Shown: positions 49,026 to 60,220 of the stretch, in pieces
Numbering within the stretch: the first letter of the stretch is position 1
Layout of the letters: each line of letters starts with the position of its first letter
From: Tritrichomonas foetus
Lineage: Eukaryota; Parabasalia; Tritrichomonadida; Tritrichomonadidae
Length of the DNA stretch: 64,000 nucleotides
Reading direction: 5' to 3'
NCBI GenBank assembly: GCA_001839685.1
Contig: MLAK01000816.1
Span: forward strand, 74,202 to 138,201
Program-made: the position numbers and the translations under genes
Notes under the pieces: model-generated
Databases searched by the model: none
The model's input: the letters and a program-made list of their open reading frames with translations, nothing else
Told to the model about the DNA's origin: nothing

Positions 49026-50852
49026 ATGCTATCATTCAAAAATACAATTGTATTCAAATGTTTTAATAAAAATATGAAACGGAAACAAAATAATCAAGTC
49101 ACCGATGACGCCCATAATGCTGCGCTGCTCCCCATTGATGGTAAATATTCACTTAGTGATATTGATTCCGTAATGCACAAAAAATTGTTGGCTCCTTTAT
49201 CAGCGCTGAGAAATCAAGCCGCCATCATGAATGATAACGAAAGAAAGACTAAAATTGAGGAAATAATTTCAAATCTAACGTTATTTCCAGTTAAACAAGT
49301 TTTGGCATCATCAGATTCTAATAATAAGTGTTACAGTTTTCCAATAAAGAAACAAAATCAGCACATAAAGACTAGAGTTACTCCTGAAGAAAGAAGAGAT
49401 ATTAATAAAGTTATTGATGCAATTTTGACTGATTCTGAAATTGATACTATTGATCCATCGTTTATTCCAAAGATGATAATTGTCCTAAGAGAAAGAAATG
49501 AGAAAGCACTTTCAATGGGTGATTTGAGAACATCACGTCAAATTATGACACAAATTAGGAAACTTGAAAAAATGGAAAACAACGTAACTCTTTCACCAAC
49601 AAGTTCTAAACGTTTAATCGCTAATTATACACAAATAATCACCAATATTAATCAAATTAAAAGTGAATTCAACCAACATGAAAATTCATTCATTGAACAA
49701 CGAAAAAGTGCCGAAGATAAAATGATTGAAACAAATAATGCTGAAATTATTGCATTTGAAGAGAAAAAAGAATCCCTTGAAAATGGAGAATCTTTTAATC
49801 CAAGTGTTAAGTTGAGAGAACTTTATCAAAGAGAGAAAAAAGCAGAAAATTATGAAGAAAAAGAATATTTCAAAAAAGAAATTGAAAAACTAGAAAATGA
49901 AGAAATGTTTAAATATATTCAACAAGTTGACAGATTAATGAAAATCCAAAAAGAAAGACTCACAAAAGAATTTCAAAAAAGGAAACAAATTTTCGATGAT
50001 CACTGGAAGGCCAAATTTGAAAAAATTAAAAAGAGTTTTGAAAAGAAAATTGAAACAGAAGAACAGCAATTAAACATAATTAAAAAGGAAATGGAAAATG
50101 CAGGAATACCTCTTCCAAATCTTCCAGATACCTCAGCTGAAACCAACAACATCATTACTAACAATGAAAGCAACAATCCAGAAATGAGCAACAACACTGA
50201 AAATGAATTACACGAGAATAAATTGGAAAATGAACATCAAGAAATTGAACATAAAATAATTGAACCAAAACTTCTCAGAATCGAAAAAGATTGCAAATTT
50301 GTAGAAAATCAATTGACTGAAAAGAAAGTCGATTCTAATGAAATTCTAACTAACAATAAACTCAGTGAAGGTGAAAATAGCCAACCTACTAATCCAAAAG
50401 GAAAAATTTGCGAATCCAACACTTTAAATCAAAATCAAGAAACCAATCAACTCAAACCCCAATCCAATAAAACATCTGAAAATCCTGATTCCAAAGCTAT
50501 TAATGTAAAGAATAAAGAAAATAAATTAAGTAAATCCAACAAATCACATACTAAGACAGTTTCTCGAATTCCTCAAGGTCGCCCAATCTCACATCAAAAT
50601 AAAGAAAGTGAAAAGCTCGCAGAAAACCGTAAAATCCTCGCAAATCAAAAAGAAAATCAAAATTCTAAAAATGTGGTTGAACAACCTTCAATATTATTGA
50701 ATAAGGTTCAGATTCTGAAACTCAATGAAGTTAATGATGATATATGTGAAACTGAAGAGCCATTTTTCACAGATGATGACGATATAGATAATATAATTAA
50801 AAGGGAAATTCAGATTAGTAGAATAGATGATGAAATATTTTATTTTCAGTAA
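49026..50852 (+). CDS. Coiled-coil protein, trichomonad-specific type
   Basis: A 608-residue cytosolic protein of unknown function. N-terminal part: a short segment NAALLPIDGKYSLSDIDSVM and, at about 120-180, IDPSFIPKMIIVLRERNEKALSMGD, a helical module (two helices with an A-x-x-x-GD turn) that recurs, as I recall, in many uncharacterised trichomonad coiled-coil proteins. Residues about 190-365 are a continuous Lys/Glu-rich coiled coil, and 365-575 are Asn/Glu/Ser-rich and probably disordered. The first ATG (49026) gives a 16-residue hydrophobic-basic lead; ATG 49074 (MKRKQNNQVTDD) may be the real start, since the lead is unlike the rest. Likely a cytoskeletal or scaffold protein, by composition only. 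Confidence 0.7.
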   Translation: MLSFKNTIVFKCFNKNMKRKQNNQVTDDAHNAALLPIDGKYSLSDIDSVMHKKLLAPLSALRNQAAIMNDNERKTKIEEIISNLTLFPVKQVLASSDSNNKCYSFPIKKQNQHIKTRVTPEERRDINKVIDAILTDSEIDTIDPSFIPKMIIVLRERNEKALSMGDLRTSRQIMTQIRKLEKMENNVTLSPTSSKRLIANYTQIITNINQIKSEFNQHENSFIEQRKSAEDKMIETNNAEIIAFEEKKESLENGESFNPSVKLRELYQREKKAENYEEKEYFKKEIEKLENEEMFKYIQQVDRLMKIQKERLTKEFQKRKQIFDDHWKAKFEKIKKSFEKKIETEEQQLNIIKKEMENAGIPLPNLPDTSAETNNIITNNESNNPEMSNNTENELHENKLENEHQEIEHKIIEPKLLRIEKDCKFVENQLTEKKVDSNEILTNNKLSEGENSQPTNPKGKICESNTLNQNQETNQLKPQSNKTSENPDSKAINVKNKENKLSKSNKSHTKTVSRIPQGRPISHQNKESEKLAENRKILANQKENQNSKNVVEQPSILLNKVQILKLNEVNDDICETEEPFFTDDDDIDNIIKREIQISRIDDEIFYFQ

Positions 50853-51009
50853 GATTTAATAGTTGTTTTAATAAATAGAAATTAATTTAAACATTTTTTT
50901 GGTTGATTGATTATTATTGAATAAATGGAAGAGATAAGAGGAAGATGATGATATCGAGATTCGAATTCTAGTAATAGGAAATAACTTGATGAATTTCACA
51001 AAATGGAAA

Positions 51010-51089
51010 GGTTGTTTGGCCGAGTGGTCCAAGGCGCCAGTTTAAGGCACTGGTCCGAGAGGGCGTGGGTTCGAACCCCACAGCAACCA
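51010..51089 (+). tRNA. tRNA-Leu(AAG)
   Basis: An 80-nt cloverleaf without intron. Acceptor 51010-51016 pairs with 51082-51088 (one G-U), discriminator A at 51089; D stem GCC/GGC; anticodon stem CCAGT/ACTGG with loop TTAAGGC, anticodon AAG at 51044-51046; an 11-nt variable arm with CC-GAGA-GG, as class II tRNAs have; T stem GTGGG/CCCAC with loop TTCGAAC. A box (TGGCCGAGTGG, 51017-51027) and B box (GGTTCGAACCC, 51068-51078) fit Pol III promoters. The A34 is a substrate for the ADAT2/ADAT3 deaminase whose subunit is encoded at 15874. CCA is not encoded. Confidence 0.97.
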
Positions 51090-51095
51090 TTTTTT
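51090..51095 (+). terminator. Pol III T-run terminator
   Basis: Six T directly after the tRNA discriminator base, followed by further T-runs up to about 51110. Confidence 0.85.
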
Positions 51096-51110
51096 CTTTT
51101 TTCCTTTTTC

Positions 51111-51927
51111 CCATGTATTACCATGATTTTAGTTTTTGGGAGTATTCTTATGGCATCTACTATTTTTATTATTTACCTATTTCACATTCATTTTCGAATT
51201 TTGATCACATATCATATTTGCATTTGCAATTTACAGTCTTTCCTTATTTATCAATCTTTTTGATTCACCAGCTATGTATTTCCTCGTTTATTCATTCACT
51301 GTTTCAATTTTCTTTTCATTTTTTTGATCAATAATTCACAAATTCTTGCCAAAACTTTTTAAATAGAATTAAGAACACAAGCTAAGAGGTATACAAATGA
51401 TATAGTACTATTTTCTGCTCAATATTTCTTATTAATAGTTTTACATGAAATGAATCTCAATTCAATACATGTCAAAACTTGCCAAATTCCAGCAAAACAA
51501 TCACAAATACTGATGAAACCAATCAGAGCGATATTATTAAACATAATAATTAAAAAATGATATTTGATTAAATTTCAAAATGATCGTGGAATCTTGAATT
51601 ACCTAATATATGAACCTTAATAAGTATATAGATCGATATATTACTCTTTTCCCAAAATTATTTTTCTGGTTTGCCTCTGTTAATTTTTTGGAAAAATTTT
51701 GGTGATTTTTTTAAAAAAAATGGATTGCATGAATGTATTGGGTGATTCATACGTGAATTTTCGAAATTGATAAAAAATAGAAATTCAATCATGTTATATG
51801 AGATTTCAAAACTTATGAATAATTCAATATCATTAAGAAACCAAAAAAGAAATGATATTGAGTGAGAAATATTTATTTACCTATTGAAGGATTGTCGACT
51901 AGCACCGTTTAAATTTATGAAAACAAT
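51111..51927. other. Intergenic region
   Basis: About 0.8 kb of AT-rich sequence after the tRNA. Open frames at 51003-51334 run through the tRNA or T-rich spacer and are not coding. Nothing recognised. Confidence 0.55.
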
Positions 51928-52488
51928 TTAATTCAAAAGATCTTGTAAGAATAATCCATTTCTCTTTGGTGGAATAACTGATCTGAATTCATTTTGTACA
52001 ATTTTTCTTGAATCAAAGTCATTCCATATCGAATTGAGCCATACAAACCGAATAAATTGACTTCTATTTTCATTTCTTTTTGGTGAAAACTTCTGAGGAA
52101 GCTTTGCTTTTAAATTTACATAAATTTGATTAAACTCTTTTTGAGTGATTATTCTTCCAAATGAATGCATCATCCATTTAAATGGCTCACTTTGTTCAAT
52201 GTTGAAATCCTTTATTTCACTAATGGCACGGGCTATTCTTGATTTCTCATATGACACTTCGTTCTGGCGAACTTTTTCTTGACATTTACATGTTACTTCA
52301 TTCAGTACATTAGTCTGTTTGTTGTTAAAATCATAACTCATTAAAGGAATACAAAAATTATTGGGAAATGGTTGCGTGGAATATTTTTCGTTCAAAAATT
52401 CAAAAAAATCATGAGCAAGATGAGCAGGAATTGCTACTTGAGGTTGGATAGGATCGACAAAATGACTTAGCATGTTGATATCAGTCAT
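51928..52488 (-). CDS. Orphan 186-residue protein
   Basis: I do not recognise a family. The sequence has balanced composition unlike translated spacer (Trp, Cys, His, Pro present), with predicted helices: AHLAHDFFEFLNEKY, SRIARAISEIKDF, FKWMMHSFGRIITQKEFNQIYVNLKAKL and SQFIRFVWLNSIWNDFDSRK. A CKC pair lies near 69. No signal peptide or membrane span. The open frame can be extended two codons to a TTG; the first ATG is 52488. It stands alone between the tRNA and the palindrome region. Probably a real gene, function unknown; a fragment of a larger gene is also possible. Confidence 0.55.
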   Translation of the reverse strand: MTDINMLSHFVDPIQPQVAIPAHLAHDFFEFLNEKYSTQPFPNNFCIPLMSYDFNNKQTNVLNEVTCKCQEKVRQNEVSYEKSRIARAISEIKDFNIEQSEPFKWMMHSFGRIITQKEFNQIYVNLKAKLPQKFSPKRNENRSQFIRFVWLNSIWNDFDSRKIVQNEFRSVIPPKRNGLFLQDLLN

Positions 52489-53485
<997 letters not shown>

Positions 53486-53530
53486 GCAACAAGAAGATAA
53501 AAAAAGCCATCTTTACTGAATGTTAAGAGC

Positions 53531-56500
53531 TTAAGAGCCACCACGAGTCTTGGCAGCAGCACGGTTGAGTCTCTTGATTTCATTTTCAGCTTCTTCGAGT
53601 GCTCTTCTCTTCTTAAAGACTTCTGCATCTGCGTTTCTTCTTTGGACGATAAGTGAAAGTCCGGTTCTTTGGTTTGCTGGTCTAACGATTGTTGATTCTT
53701 GGTTGATGAGCTCTTCAGCAAGTTCAAGGATGTACTGAAGGATTCCGAAAATTTGTTCAGATAATGATTCAATTCTTTTAGCGATTTCGTTTGATCCACC
53801 TTTGGCTCTTAAGTTGACAATGATGTTTGTCAGAGCGACTCTCATTCCTTTGCAAGCAGCAACAACTTTGTATTTGATATCTGGATCATTCATAGCGAAG
53901 AGTTTAAGGAGTAAGAAGAACATTTGTGCTGCATCTGAAGTTTGCAAAGCAGCTTTGATAAGACCTTTTTCATCTGTGACTGATTGATTGGAGCGTGTTA
54001 AGAATTCAGTTTGTGCGCGTGCTTCAAGACCGAGCTGTCTTGTTAACTTGAATAATTCTCTTGCAGAGCTTGCGACACGCTTCTGAAGTGGTCCCATATC
54101 AACTTCTGGGGCAATAAGAGTGTCATCAAGTTGTGTTTGAAGGTTGTCAATGTTGGAAGTCATAAGTGAAAGTTCTGCTTGAGCATTGTTTGTAACACCA
54201 AGAGCTTGGAGACATAAGAAGACACAATCACGTGTAATCTTATTAATAACTTTAGAGTAACCATTAAGTTCTTCTGGTGCATCCTTTGATTCAGCAAGTA
54301 CGACATTTTGAACATTGGTGCTGGTTTCAATAAGTGATTTATTAAGGGATTCATTAGTTGAGTCTCTTGATTCTGAAAGTAAGGATGAAAGGTAGCTGGA
54401 ATATTTCTTGTATTGATCGAGAATTGGCTTAATATTTGGTGAATTGTCTTCAATTGCACGCTTAAGAGAAATAACACAATCACGTGCACCTCTTGCAGAT
54501 TCGACAATTTTTGCACATCTTAATAAGCTTTGGTTTTCTTCACCTGTTTTGGCGTTGAAGAGTGCTGAAGCAGAACGTTGATGTCCTTTTCCAGAAAGTG
54601 CAATGTTTGATGTAGTAGCACTTGCAAGTTTTCCGCCTTGGGCACCTGGTGGTGCTGGTGGGAGTCCTGCTGGTCTTCCAGGTGATGATCCATCAGTTGT
54701 GCCTACAACAACAGTGGCTGGTGTGATAATTGTTCCATCAGCAGCAATAACTGATCCATCTGGTCTAACAATTGTTCCATCTGTTTTAACAATTGAACCA
54801 TCTGCATTGACGATTGATCCATCATTCAGGCTGACTGAACTATTAATGTTAGTTACATCATCAACTAATTCTGCATCAATTAAAGCAGTATGCTGCATGT
54901 TTGCTGTAAGCGAGGTTGTGGTGTCTGTTTGTTGGACGTGACGACGGATCTTCACGATATGTTTGATGATCTTGTGAACATGAACTGGTGGAGGTGGATG
55001 AGCTTGCTTAATGATTCTACGAACAATTTGAGGTGGTTTCTTGAGTTTCCTAAGCTTGGCTGAATCTTTGCGGTGTTGAACAACTGGAACAAGATCGGAA
55101 ACAGTCATTAAAGTGTCGTAGAGTGTTGTTGATGTTGGATTGACTGCATTGTAAAATGCAATTACATCTTCTTCGGCTATATTCTGATTCGTCTTAAGTG
55201 AGTGAGCGACAAGTTGAAGATAAGTTTCATCCATTTGTCCGGTCTTTTCGAGGGAGGAAACTTGTGGAAGTTGGAGAGTGGCACCATAAACAGCACGGTG
55301 ATTTGCATCGGTTGGATTAGCAGCATAGTCGGCTGCTGCTTTGAGAAGGACTTTGGCTTGGTAAAGAGTTCTTTCGCAGAAGTGGCCATTGTTGACAGAT
55401 GTAAGGATGAGGTTCGTGACGAGTGAAGTAGTATATTGTTGGATTTGTGCGGCATCGCGTGTCATGAAGATCATATCGGCGGTTTGAACGACATATTCGT
55501 CGGAGAAAACTGGCTTGGCTGTGTAGCTGTAAAGTGAGGCTGCATCGAAGAGGCTGCGGAGTCTTGTATCATCAACTTGGCTTAAGAAGACGTTTAATTG
55601 AAGGGAACGAGCGAGTGCTTCAAGATCAGCACTGAAATCGCATGATGGATCGGAAAGGAATTTAGCAATATCGTTTCTAAGGGCCTCTTGAAGTGGAAGT
55701 GTGATTGTGAGGTGAGTAACAATCTTTGTGAGAGCTTCACGCATTTCATTTGTATCCTTTTGGAGAAGAAGTGGAACAGCGAGCTCTTGAACTTGGTGTG
55801 TGTAAACCCCAGCATAAAGTGGAAGTGAGGCGTAGATTTCAAGAGAGTTCTTACGAAGATCTTCATCGGATAAAGCAAGGATACGAGTAAGATCGAGTTG
55901 TTGGTATCCATTGATACGAAGAGTGATCAAGTTCAAAATTTGATCACGCAATTCGGTACGGGCTTGTCCAGTATGGGTTGTATCAATTTCATCGACAACT
56001 TTGATGAGATCGTAGGAAGCAGCTTGAAGAAGTGGGTTGGTAATCATTTGGATGAGTGTACCGACATCTTGATCGTTCTTGATGTTGATTTTTTCGAGGA
56101 TTTCTGGTGAAACTTCGACTTGGTTGGCTTGTGTGGAAATCATGGAGAGTTGTGACTCGATTGACTTGATTGATTCACAAATGATTGTTGGGTCGTTGCT
56201 TGTTGTAAGCTTTGTGAATTCTTCTGTGAGGGCTTTGATGTCGACTGATCTATCAACGTTGTAAAGAAGGTTAAGGTATGATGTGAGGAGCATTCTAACT
56301 TCAGAAATGAGTTGTGTAATTGATTCTGGTTGTGTCTGAAGTGTTTGTGGGATGGCTTGAATTTGACCATAGATTGGTGAAATGATGGAGATGACTTGGT
56401 GGCGGAGATAGATTGGTGACTTGAAGTCGACACGAACTGTGGCAGCTTGTAATTGTTCGAAGAGGCGAATCGCTATTTCGCTGAATTCAAGGAGTGCTGC

Positions 56501-58192
56501 AAACTCTTTTTCAGAGTCAACAAGAGAAATTGGAGCATCTTCAATTAAATCATCAATTAGTGGAAGAATGGAAAGCATTGATTTAGAAACATTTGTGATT
56601 AAGTCGTTGATGACTGTTGGTGTAGCCATGTAAAGGGAAATCTGACAAACAACATCATAAGCTTGGTGAATTTGATCAAGTCTGTCTTGTTTGATGCAGC
56701 GGTTCTTTTCAATTGTGGCAATGGCATTTGGAACAAATGTGATTGTGGCAGCTTGGAGTGCAGATGCGATAGAAATAATCCATGCACAAAGAAGGTGGTT
56801 AAGGTTGGTTGTGTAGTTAAGGAATGCTTGGTCAGCACGTCCTTGTTCGGAGATAGTTTGTGAAATTGACAAAATGATTGCGAAGGACTGTTCAGCTTCA
56901 GCAAGTGTCTTCACATCACCATTGGCATTGAAAATTTCAGAAACTGCGTTTGGAAGTTCAACGTTTAAGCTTTTGATGTAGTTCCTCGTTTCTGCGTCTG
57001 TGATGATGTATGCTTGTGAAATGATTTGGGAAAGTGCTTCAAGATGTGCAATTCTCTGGGCGAGTGGAACTGGCAAGTAAGCACCCATTAAAGCAACATA
57101 ACCTAATTCTGTATCTGGGAAGTAAACAGCGGCACTGCAGATGTACTTAAGTTGTTGATCAGTAGTATATGAATCGAGTGAACCTGCAAGTTGTTGTGTG
57201 ACTTCACGATTTGGTGTTTTCATGGTGATCATATTGAGAAGGTTGATGATTGTGGATGAAAATTCATATGGAACAGTTTGATACTCTGGAAGGACAAATG
57301 ATTGATAGTATCTCATAACGTTAGCATCATCAGATCCTTTGGATAATTCAAATGCAGAAACACCGGCGGCTTTTGAAGCGGCGGCACAAAACATGGGCAT
57401 TCTTCCTTGAGTGAGGAGTTTCTGTGCGTCTGCTTTATAACGTTCGGATTGATCGAGGAAGATTTTATGTGCTTGATCTTGTTGGCCAATGAAAAGTAAG
57501 CGGAAACCTTCGAGAAGTTGGTTTTCATTGAATGCGAATTCACTGTAACGGTCTGCTAAGCATTCGAAAACACCAACGGTTTGAACATCCAAGAAAAATT
57601 GCATGACAAGTGGAATCAGTTCTTCATAATCGGTGTTGAAGAAAACACATTGGAAGAGACCACGGATAAAATGTGTGCATTTCTTTGTGTTACGAATGAC
57701 TTTTTTCAAAACGCGCAAAAATTCTTCATTATCTTCGCTTCGTTGTTGAATCATATCTGATAATTTGTGGATTCCTTCGCAGATTTGATTGAGGTGTGCC
57801 TTCTTGTCTGAAATTGGCTCTTTGAACTTCTCAATAATGTCGGCTAAAATATGCAAGAGATTGATGACGTCCTCTGTATCTGATTGGTCGATATCAAAGA
57901 AGGAATTGGCCTTTAAGACGTGAGTGATCAAGTGGAGAGTGTTCAAGGCAATCAACATATTGGTGGCGTCTGGGTTGCTGAAACTCTCCTGTTTGGCCTT
58001 ACCAAGAACGCACAAGAATGGGATGGCTGAGTTCCAGAACGGAACATCTGGAGGGAGCTGCTTCATGTGGCGGCAGGCAACATTTTGGAGAAGCGGGAAA
58101 GATGACTTGAAAACTTTGAACTGTTCTACTGGGTAGTGTGTAAGCGAGGCAAACTGCCTATAGAATGTCTCAAAATCGGAAGGGGATGACAT
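53531..58192 (-). CDS. Large alpha-helical protein with talin/Sla2-like C-terminus (possible I/LWEQ)
   Basis: A 1553-residue cytosolic protein. Residues 1 to about 1040 are a helical array without clear motif. At about 1068-1100 there is basic and Pro-rich sequence (AHPPPPVHVHKIIKHIVKI), then five 7-residue units of the form DG[ST][IV][IV]xx at about 1121-1155, then PGRPAGLPPAPPG. Residues about 1185-1520 return to helical bundles; the last, AALQTSDAAQMFFLLLKLF ... YKVVAACKGMRVALTNIIVNL ... RIESLSEQIFGILQYILELAEEL, has the spacing of the I/LWEQ actin-binding domain of talin, Sla2 and HIP1R, and the tail is a short charged coiled coil like their dimerisation helix. By this reading it could link membrane or endocytic sites to actin. 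I see no FERM or ANTH domain at the N-terminus. Codon use suggests strong expression. Start is the first ATG. Confidence 0.5.
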   Translation of the reverse strand: MSSPSDFETFYRQFASLTHYPVEQFKVFKSSFPLLQNVACRHMKQLPPDVPFWNSAIPFLCVLGKAKQESFSNPDATNMLIALNTLHLITHVLKANSFFDIDQSDTEDVINLLHILADIIEKFKEPISDKKAHLNQICEGIHKLSDMIQQRSEDNEEFLRVLKKVIRNTKKCTHFIRGLFQCVFFNTDYEELIPLVMQFFLDVQTVGVFECLADRYSEFAFNENQLLEGFRLLFIGQQDQAHKIFLDQSERYKADAQKLLTQGRMPMFCAAASKAAGVSAFELSKGSDDANVMRYYQSFVLPEYQTVPYEFSSTIINLLNMITMKTPNREVTQQLAGSLDSYTTDQQLKYICSAAVYFPDTELGYVALMGAYLPVPLAQRIAHLEALSQIISQAYIITDAETRNYIKSLNVELPNAVSEIFNANGDVKTLAEAEQSFAIILSISQTISEQGRADQAFLNYTTNLNHLLCAWIISIASALQAATITFVPNAIATIEKNRCIKQDRLDQIHQAYDVVCQISLYMATPTVINDLITNVSKSMLSILPLIDDLIEDAPISLVDSEKEFAALLEFSEIAIRLFEQLQAATVRVDFKSPIYLRHQVISIISPIYGQIQAIPQTLQTQPESITQLISEVRMLLTSYLNLLYNVDRSVDIKALTEEFTKLTTSNDPTIICESIKSIESQLSMISTQANQVEVSPEILEKINIKNDQDVGTLIQMITNPLLQAASYDLIKVVDEIDTTHTGQARTELRDQILNLITLRINGYQQLDLTRILALSDEDLRKNSLEIYASLPLYAGVYTHQVQELAVPLLLQKDTNEMREALTKIVTHLTITLPLQEALRNDIAKFLSDPSCDFSADLEALARSLQLNVFLSQVDDTRLRSLFDAASLYSYTAKPVFSDEYVVQTADMIFMTRDAAQIQQYTTSLVTNLILTSVNNGHFCERTLYQAKVLLKAAADYAANPTDANHRAVYGATLQLPQVSSLEKTGQMDETYLQLVAHSLKTNQNIAEEDVIAFYNAVNPTSTTLYDTLMTVSDLVPVVQHRKDSAKLRKLKKPPQIVRRIIKQAHPPPPVHVHKIIKHIVKIRRHVQQTDTTTSLTANMQHTALIDAELVDDVTNINSSVSLNDGSIVNADGSIVKTDGTIVRPDGSVIAADGTIITPATVVVGTTDGSSPGRPAGLPPAPPGAQGGKLASATTSNIALSGKGHQRSASALFNAKTGEENQSLLRCAKIVESARGARDCVISLKRAIEDNSPNIKPILDQYKKYSSYLSSLLSESRDSTNESLNKSLIETSTNVQNVVLAESKDAPEELNGYSKVINKITRDCVFLCLQALGVTNNAQAELSLMTSNIDNLQTQLDDTLIAPEVDMGPLQKRVASSARELFKLTRQLGLEARAQTEFLTRSNQSVTDEKGLIKAALQTSDAAQMFFLLLKLFAMNDPDIKYKVVAACKGMRVALTNIIVNLRAKGGSNEIAKRIESLSEQIFGILQYILELAEELINQESTIVRPANQRTGLSLIVQRRNADAEVFKKRRALEEAENEIKRLNRAAAKTRGGS
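54727..54832. repeat. Five in-frame 21-bp units coding DGSIV-type repeats
   Basis: Within the large helical protein gene, about 105 bp encode NDGSIVN, ADGSIVK, TDGTIVR, PDGSVIA and ADGTIIT. Nucleotide divergence between units is moderate, so this is older than the other minisatellites here. Confidence 0.85.
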
Positions 58193-58803
58193 AAAAAAGA
58201 CCTTTAATAATTTTTTTTTATACTTTATTTGACAGCTCTGTTTGAAACAAAACTCTAAGAGTATTCAGAAATAACTTCATTAATATTGGATATACTGAAA
58301 AAGTACCAATTTGAGAGAGTTTACCTTATTGTTTTTTAAAAACCACTTTTTGATATATTTGAAGAGAATCTTTCTCAAATGAGAATAAAATTAGTAAAAA
58401 AGTTAACAAAAAGTTAATACAATTTATTCAATTTTACTAATAAAATAACAGTTAAATCGATCTGATCACATCCTCAACGAAAAAAAAACGATAGATCGAT
58501 GAGATGATGAAACTGTTTTTTTCGAGAGAGTATGCTTTCGAAAAGCGTTTATATATTTTCTAGAGAGTATGTATGAGTGAAACACAGGATATCCAATCAA
58601 AAAAGTGCAAATCGAGTATTCATCAATCCAAATCATTATATAATATTCGCATTTGTTCATTTTCCGACTAAAGTTCATTATTTTGTTTATTTCATTTACA
58701 TAGTTTTTTGAATCATTTGCACATGAATAATTTTTTCAGATAAAATTTCGATAAACATTGATCAATCAAAAAAAAAAGAAGAAAAAAGAAATATACATAT
58801 AAT
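58193..58803. other. Intergenic region
   Basis: 611 bp, upstream of the large helical protein gene and downstream of SF3B2. A 70-codon open frame at 58466-58678 lacks coding character. Nothing else seen. Confidence 0.5.
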
Positions 58804-59883
58804 TTATATATTAACACCATCAGCAACGCCTTCTGATCTCTTTAACGTTCCCCATAATGGCGCATTATCATCATCGTCATCTTCAGTCGGTGGTGCAAAT
58901 GGATTTCCTCCCCACAAGGGAAGTCCATTTGAATCTACAGGGACTTGTCCCCACCCACCAATATGGTTTCCCCATTGTGCGCCTTTTGGCAAAGGTGCAT
59001 TCAATCCAGGAATCCTCAAATTGGGGTAACTTGGAGGAGGACCAGTCTTTTGCATTTTGAATAGCCAAGGAGGTGGTTGATTTTCTACCATTCCAAGAGC
59101 TTCTCTCAATTTTTGGGAAATTTTACCTGGCCGAATATGTTTTGAATTTGGCATTGATTCTTTACCTTCATAATAGAGGTCACCAAATCGCGTGAGTGAT
59201 GGTTTAGTCTGCTGCTTGAAAAATGCGTCTCTTAGAACGGAAACAGATACATCAAATAATCCTGTTTTTGGCCTGGCTCTTTCCCTTTGTTTCTGTGCCA
59301 GTGAACGTTTCTCTTCCATTTCAATAATGGCCTGCCTCATTTGGGGTACGCCCGTTTTTTCTAAATATAGTGGTAATCTATATCTGGTAATTTCTGATCC
59401 TTTTTTATAGTTTAGGTATCTCCTCTTTTGTGCCCAATGTGTTGGAACTGGAATAGCATTTCTAACATTTTTAATTTCAGCTAATGTGAATGGATCAGGC
59501 GCATCTGTGTCAAACGGCTCAATCAGCTCTGGACGCCTCGATACACTCTTGAGCATGCCGATTGTTGGTCTGCCGTACTTTTTGACTTGTTGGTTCGAAA
59601 TGTGAATTTCTTTGGGCGTCTGATTTTGTTCGTCGTTTTGATCTTCTTCTTCAACAACATTTGTATTAAGAAAGTTATTTGAAAATCGTTTCAAAATGCC
59701 TTGATATTCTTCGTCATCTGAAAAACTCTGAATTGGGGCAGAATTCATGACAAGCTCAACTTCGGAGATTGAAAGTTGTTGAATTCCCTTTTTCTTGTTT
59801 TTTCTTCGTTCTCTTTTCTTTTGACTACGCGATAATTTCACTTCTGTCTGTTGATTCGGATTAAAATCTTGAACATTCTCCAT
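58804..59883 (-). CDS. Splicing factor 3B subunit 2 (SF3B2/SAP145/Cus1)
   Basis: A 359-residue U2 snRNP protein that helps hold the branch site. The DUF382 core spans about 115-215 (IPVPTHWAQKRRYLNYKKG, YRLPLYLEKTGVPQMR, KTGLFDVSVSVLRDAFFKQQTKP) and the PSP domain about 235-315 (PGKISQKLREALGM, PPPWLFKMQKTGPPPSYPNL, IPGLNAPLPKG, GGWGQVPVDSNGLPLWG), both diagnostic. It is much shorter than human SF3B2 (about 895), lacking the long N-terminal region but keeping the parts binding SF3B4 and SF3B1. The N-terminus is Lys/Arg rich. Its presence means the organism splices introns, though the intact genes in the window show none. Start is the first ATG. Confidence 0.97.
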   Translation of the reverse strand: MENVQDFNPNQQTEVKLSRSQKKRERRKNKKKGIQQLSISEVELVMNSAPIQSFSDDEEYQGILKRFSNNFLNTNVVEEEDQNDEQNQTPKEIHISNQQVKKYGRPTIGMLKSVSRRPELIEPFDTDAPDPFTLAEIKNVRNAIPVPTHWAQKRRYLNYKKGSEITRYRLPLYLEKTGVPQMRQAIIEMEEKRSLAQKQRERARPKTGLFDVSVSVLRDAFFKQQTKPSLTRFGDLYYEGKESMPNSKHIRPGKISQKLREALGMVENQPPPWLFKMQKTGPPPSYPNLRIPGLNAPLPKGAQWGNHIGGWGQVPVDSNGLPLWGGNPFAPPTEDDDDDNAPLWGTLKRSEGVADGVNI

Positions 59884-60220
59884 TTGTTGATAATTGGCCT
59901 TGGATTTTGAATTTCACCTTCATTTTTCACCAGTTATTTTAAATTAATGAAATTTATTATAACCATTTTTTGTCAATTATATATCATTACCCTTTGGAAC
60001 TTTTGGAGATAGTCTAATATAGTTTTTCATTTTTCATTAGCGAATAAACCTTTTCTATGTTGTTTTAATCCAACTATTTAGGATCAAAATTGAAATAGAA
60101 AGATTTGTAATAAAATTCACATTTGAAATCATCGAAAACAATTTTTAGAATAATTATCAAATTTTATCATATGACCAACACGAGAATGAATTTTTGGTTT
60201 GTCTTTTTTCTCTCTTCATA

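Noticed and set aside
51003..51334. Two plus-strand frames of 86-89 codons
   Set aside because: They run through the tRNA gene and T-rich Pol III terminator region.
54603..54941. 112-codon plus-strand frame with DPSxxTI repeats
   Set aside because: Antisense shadow of the DGSIV repeats of the minus-strand gene.
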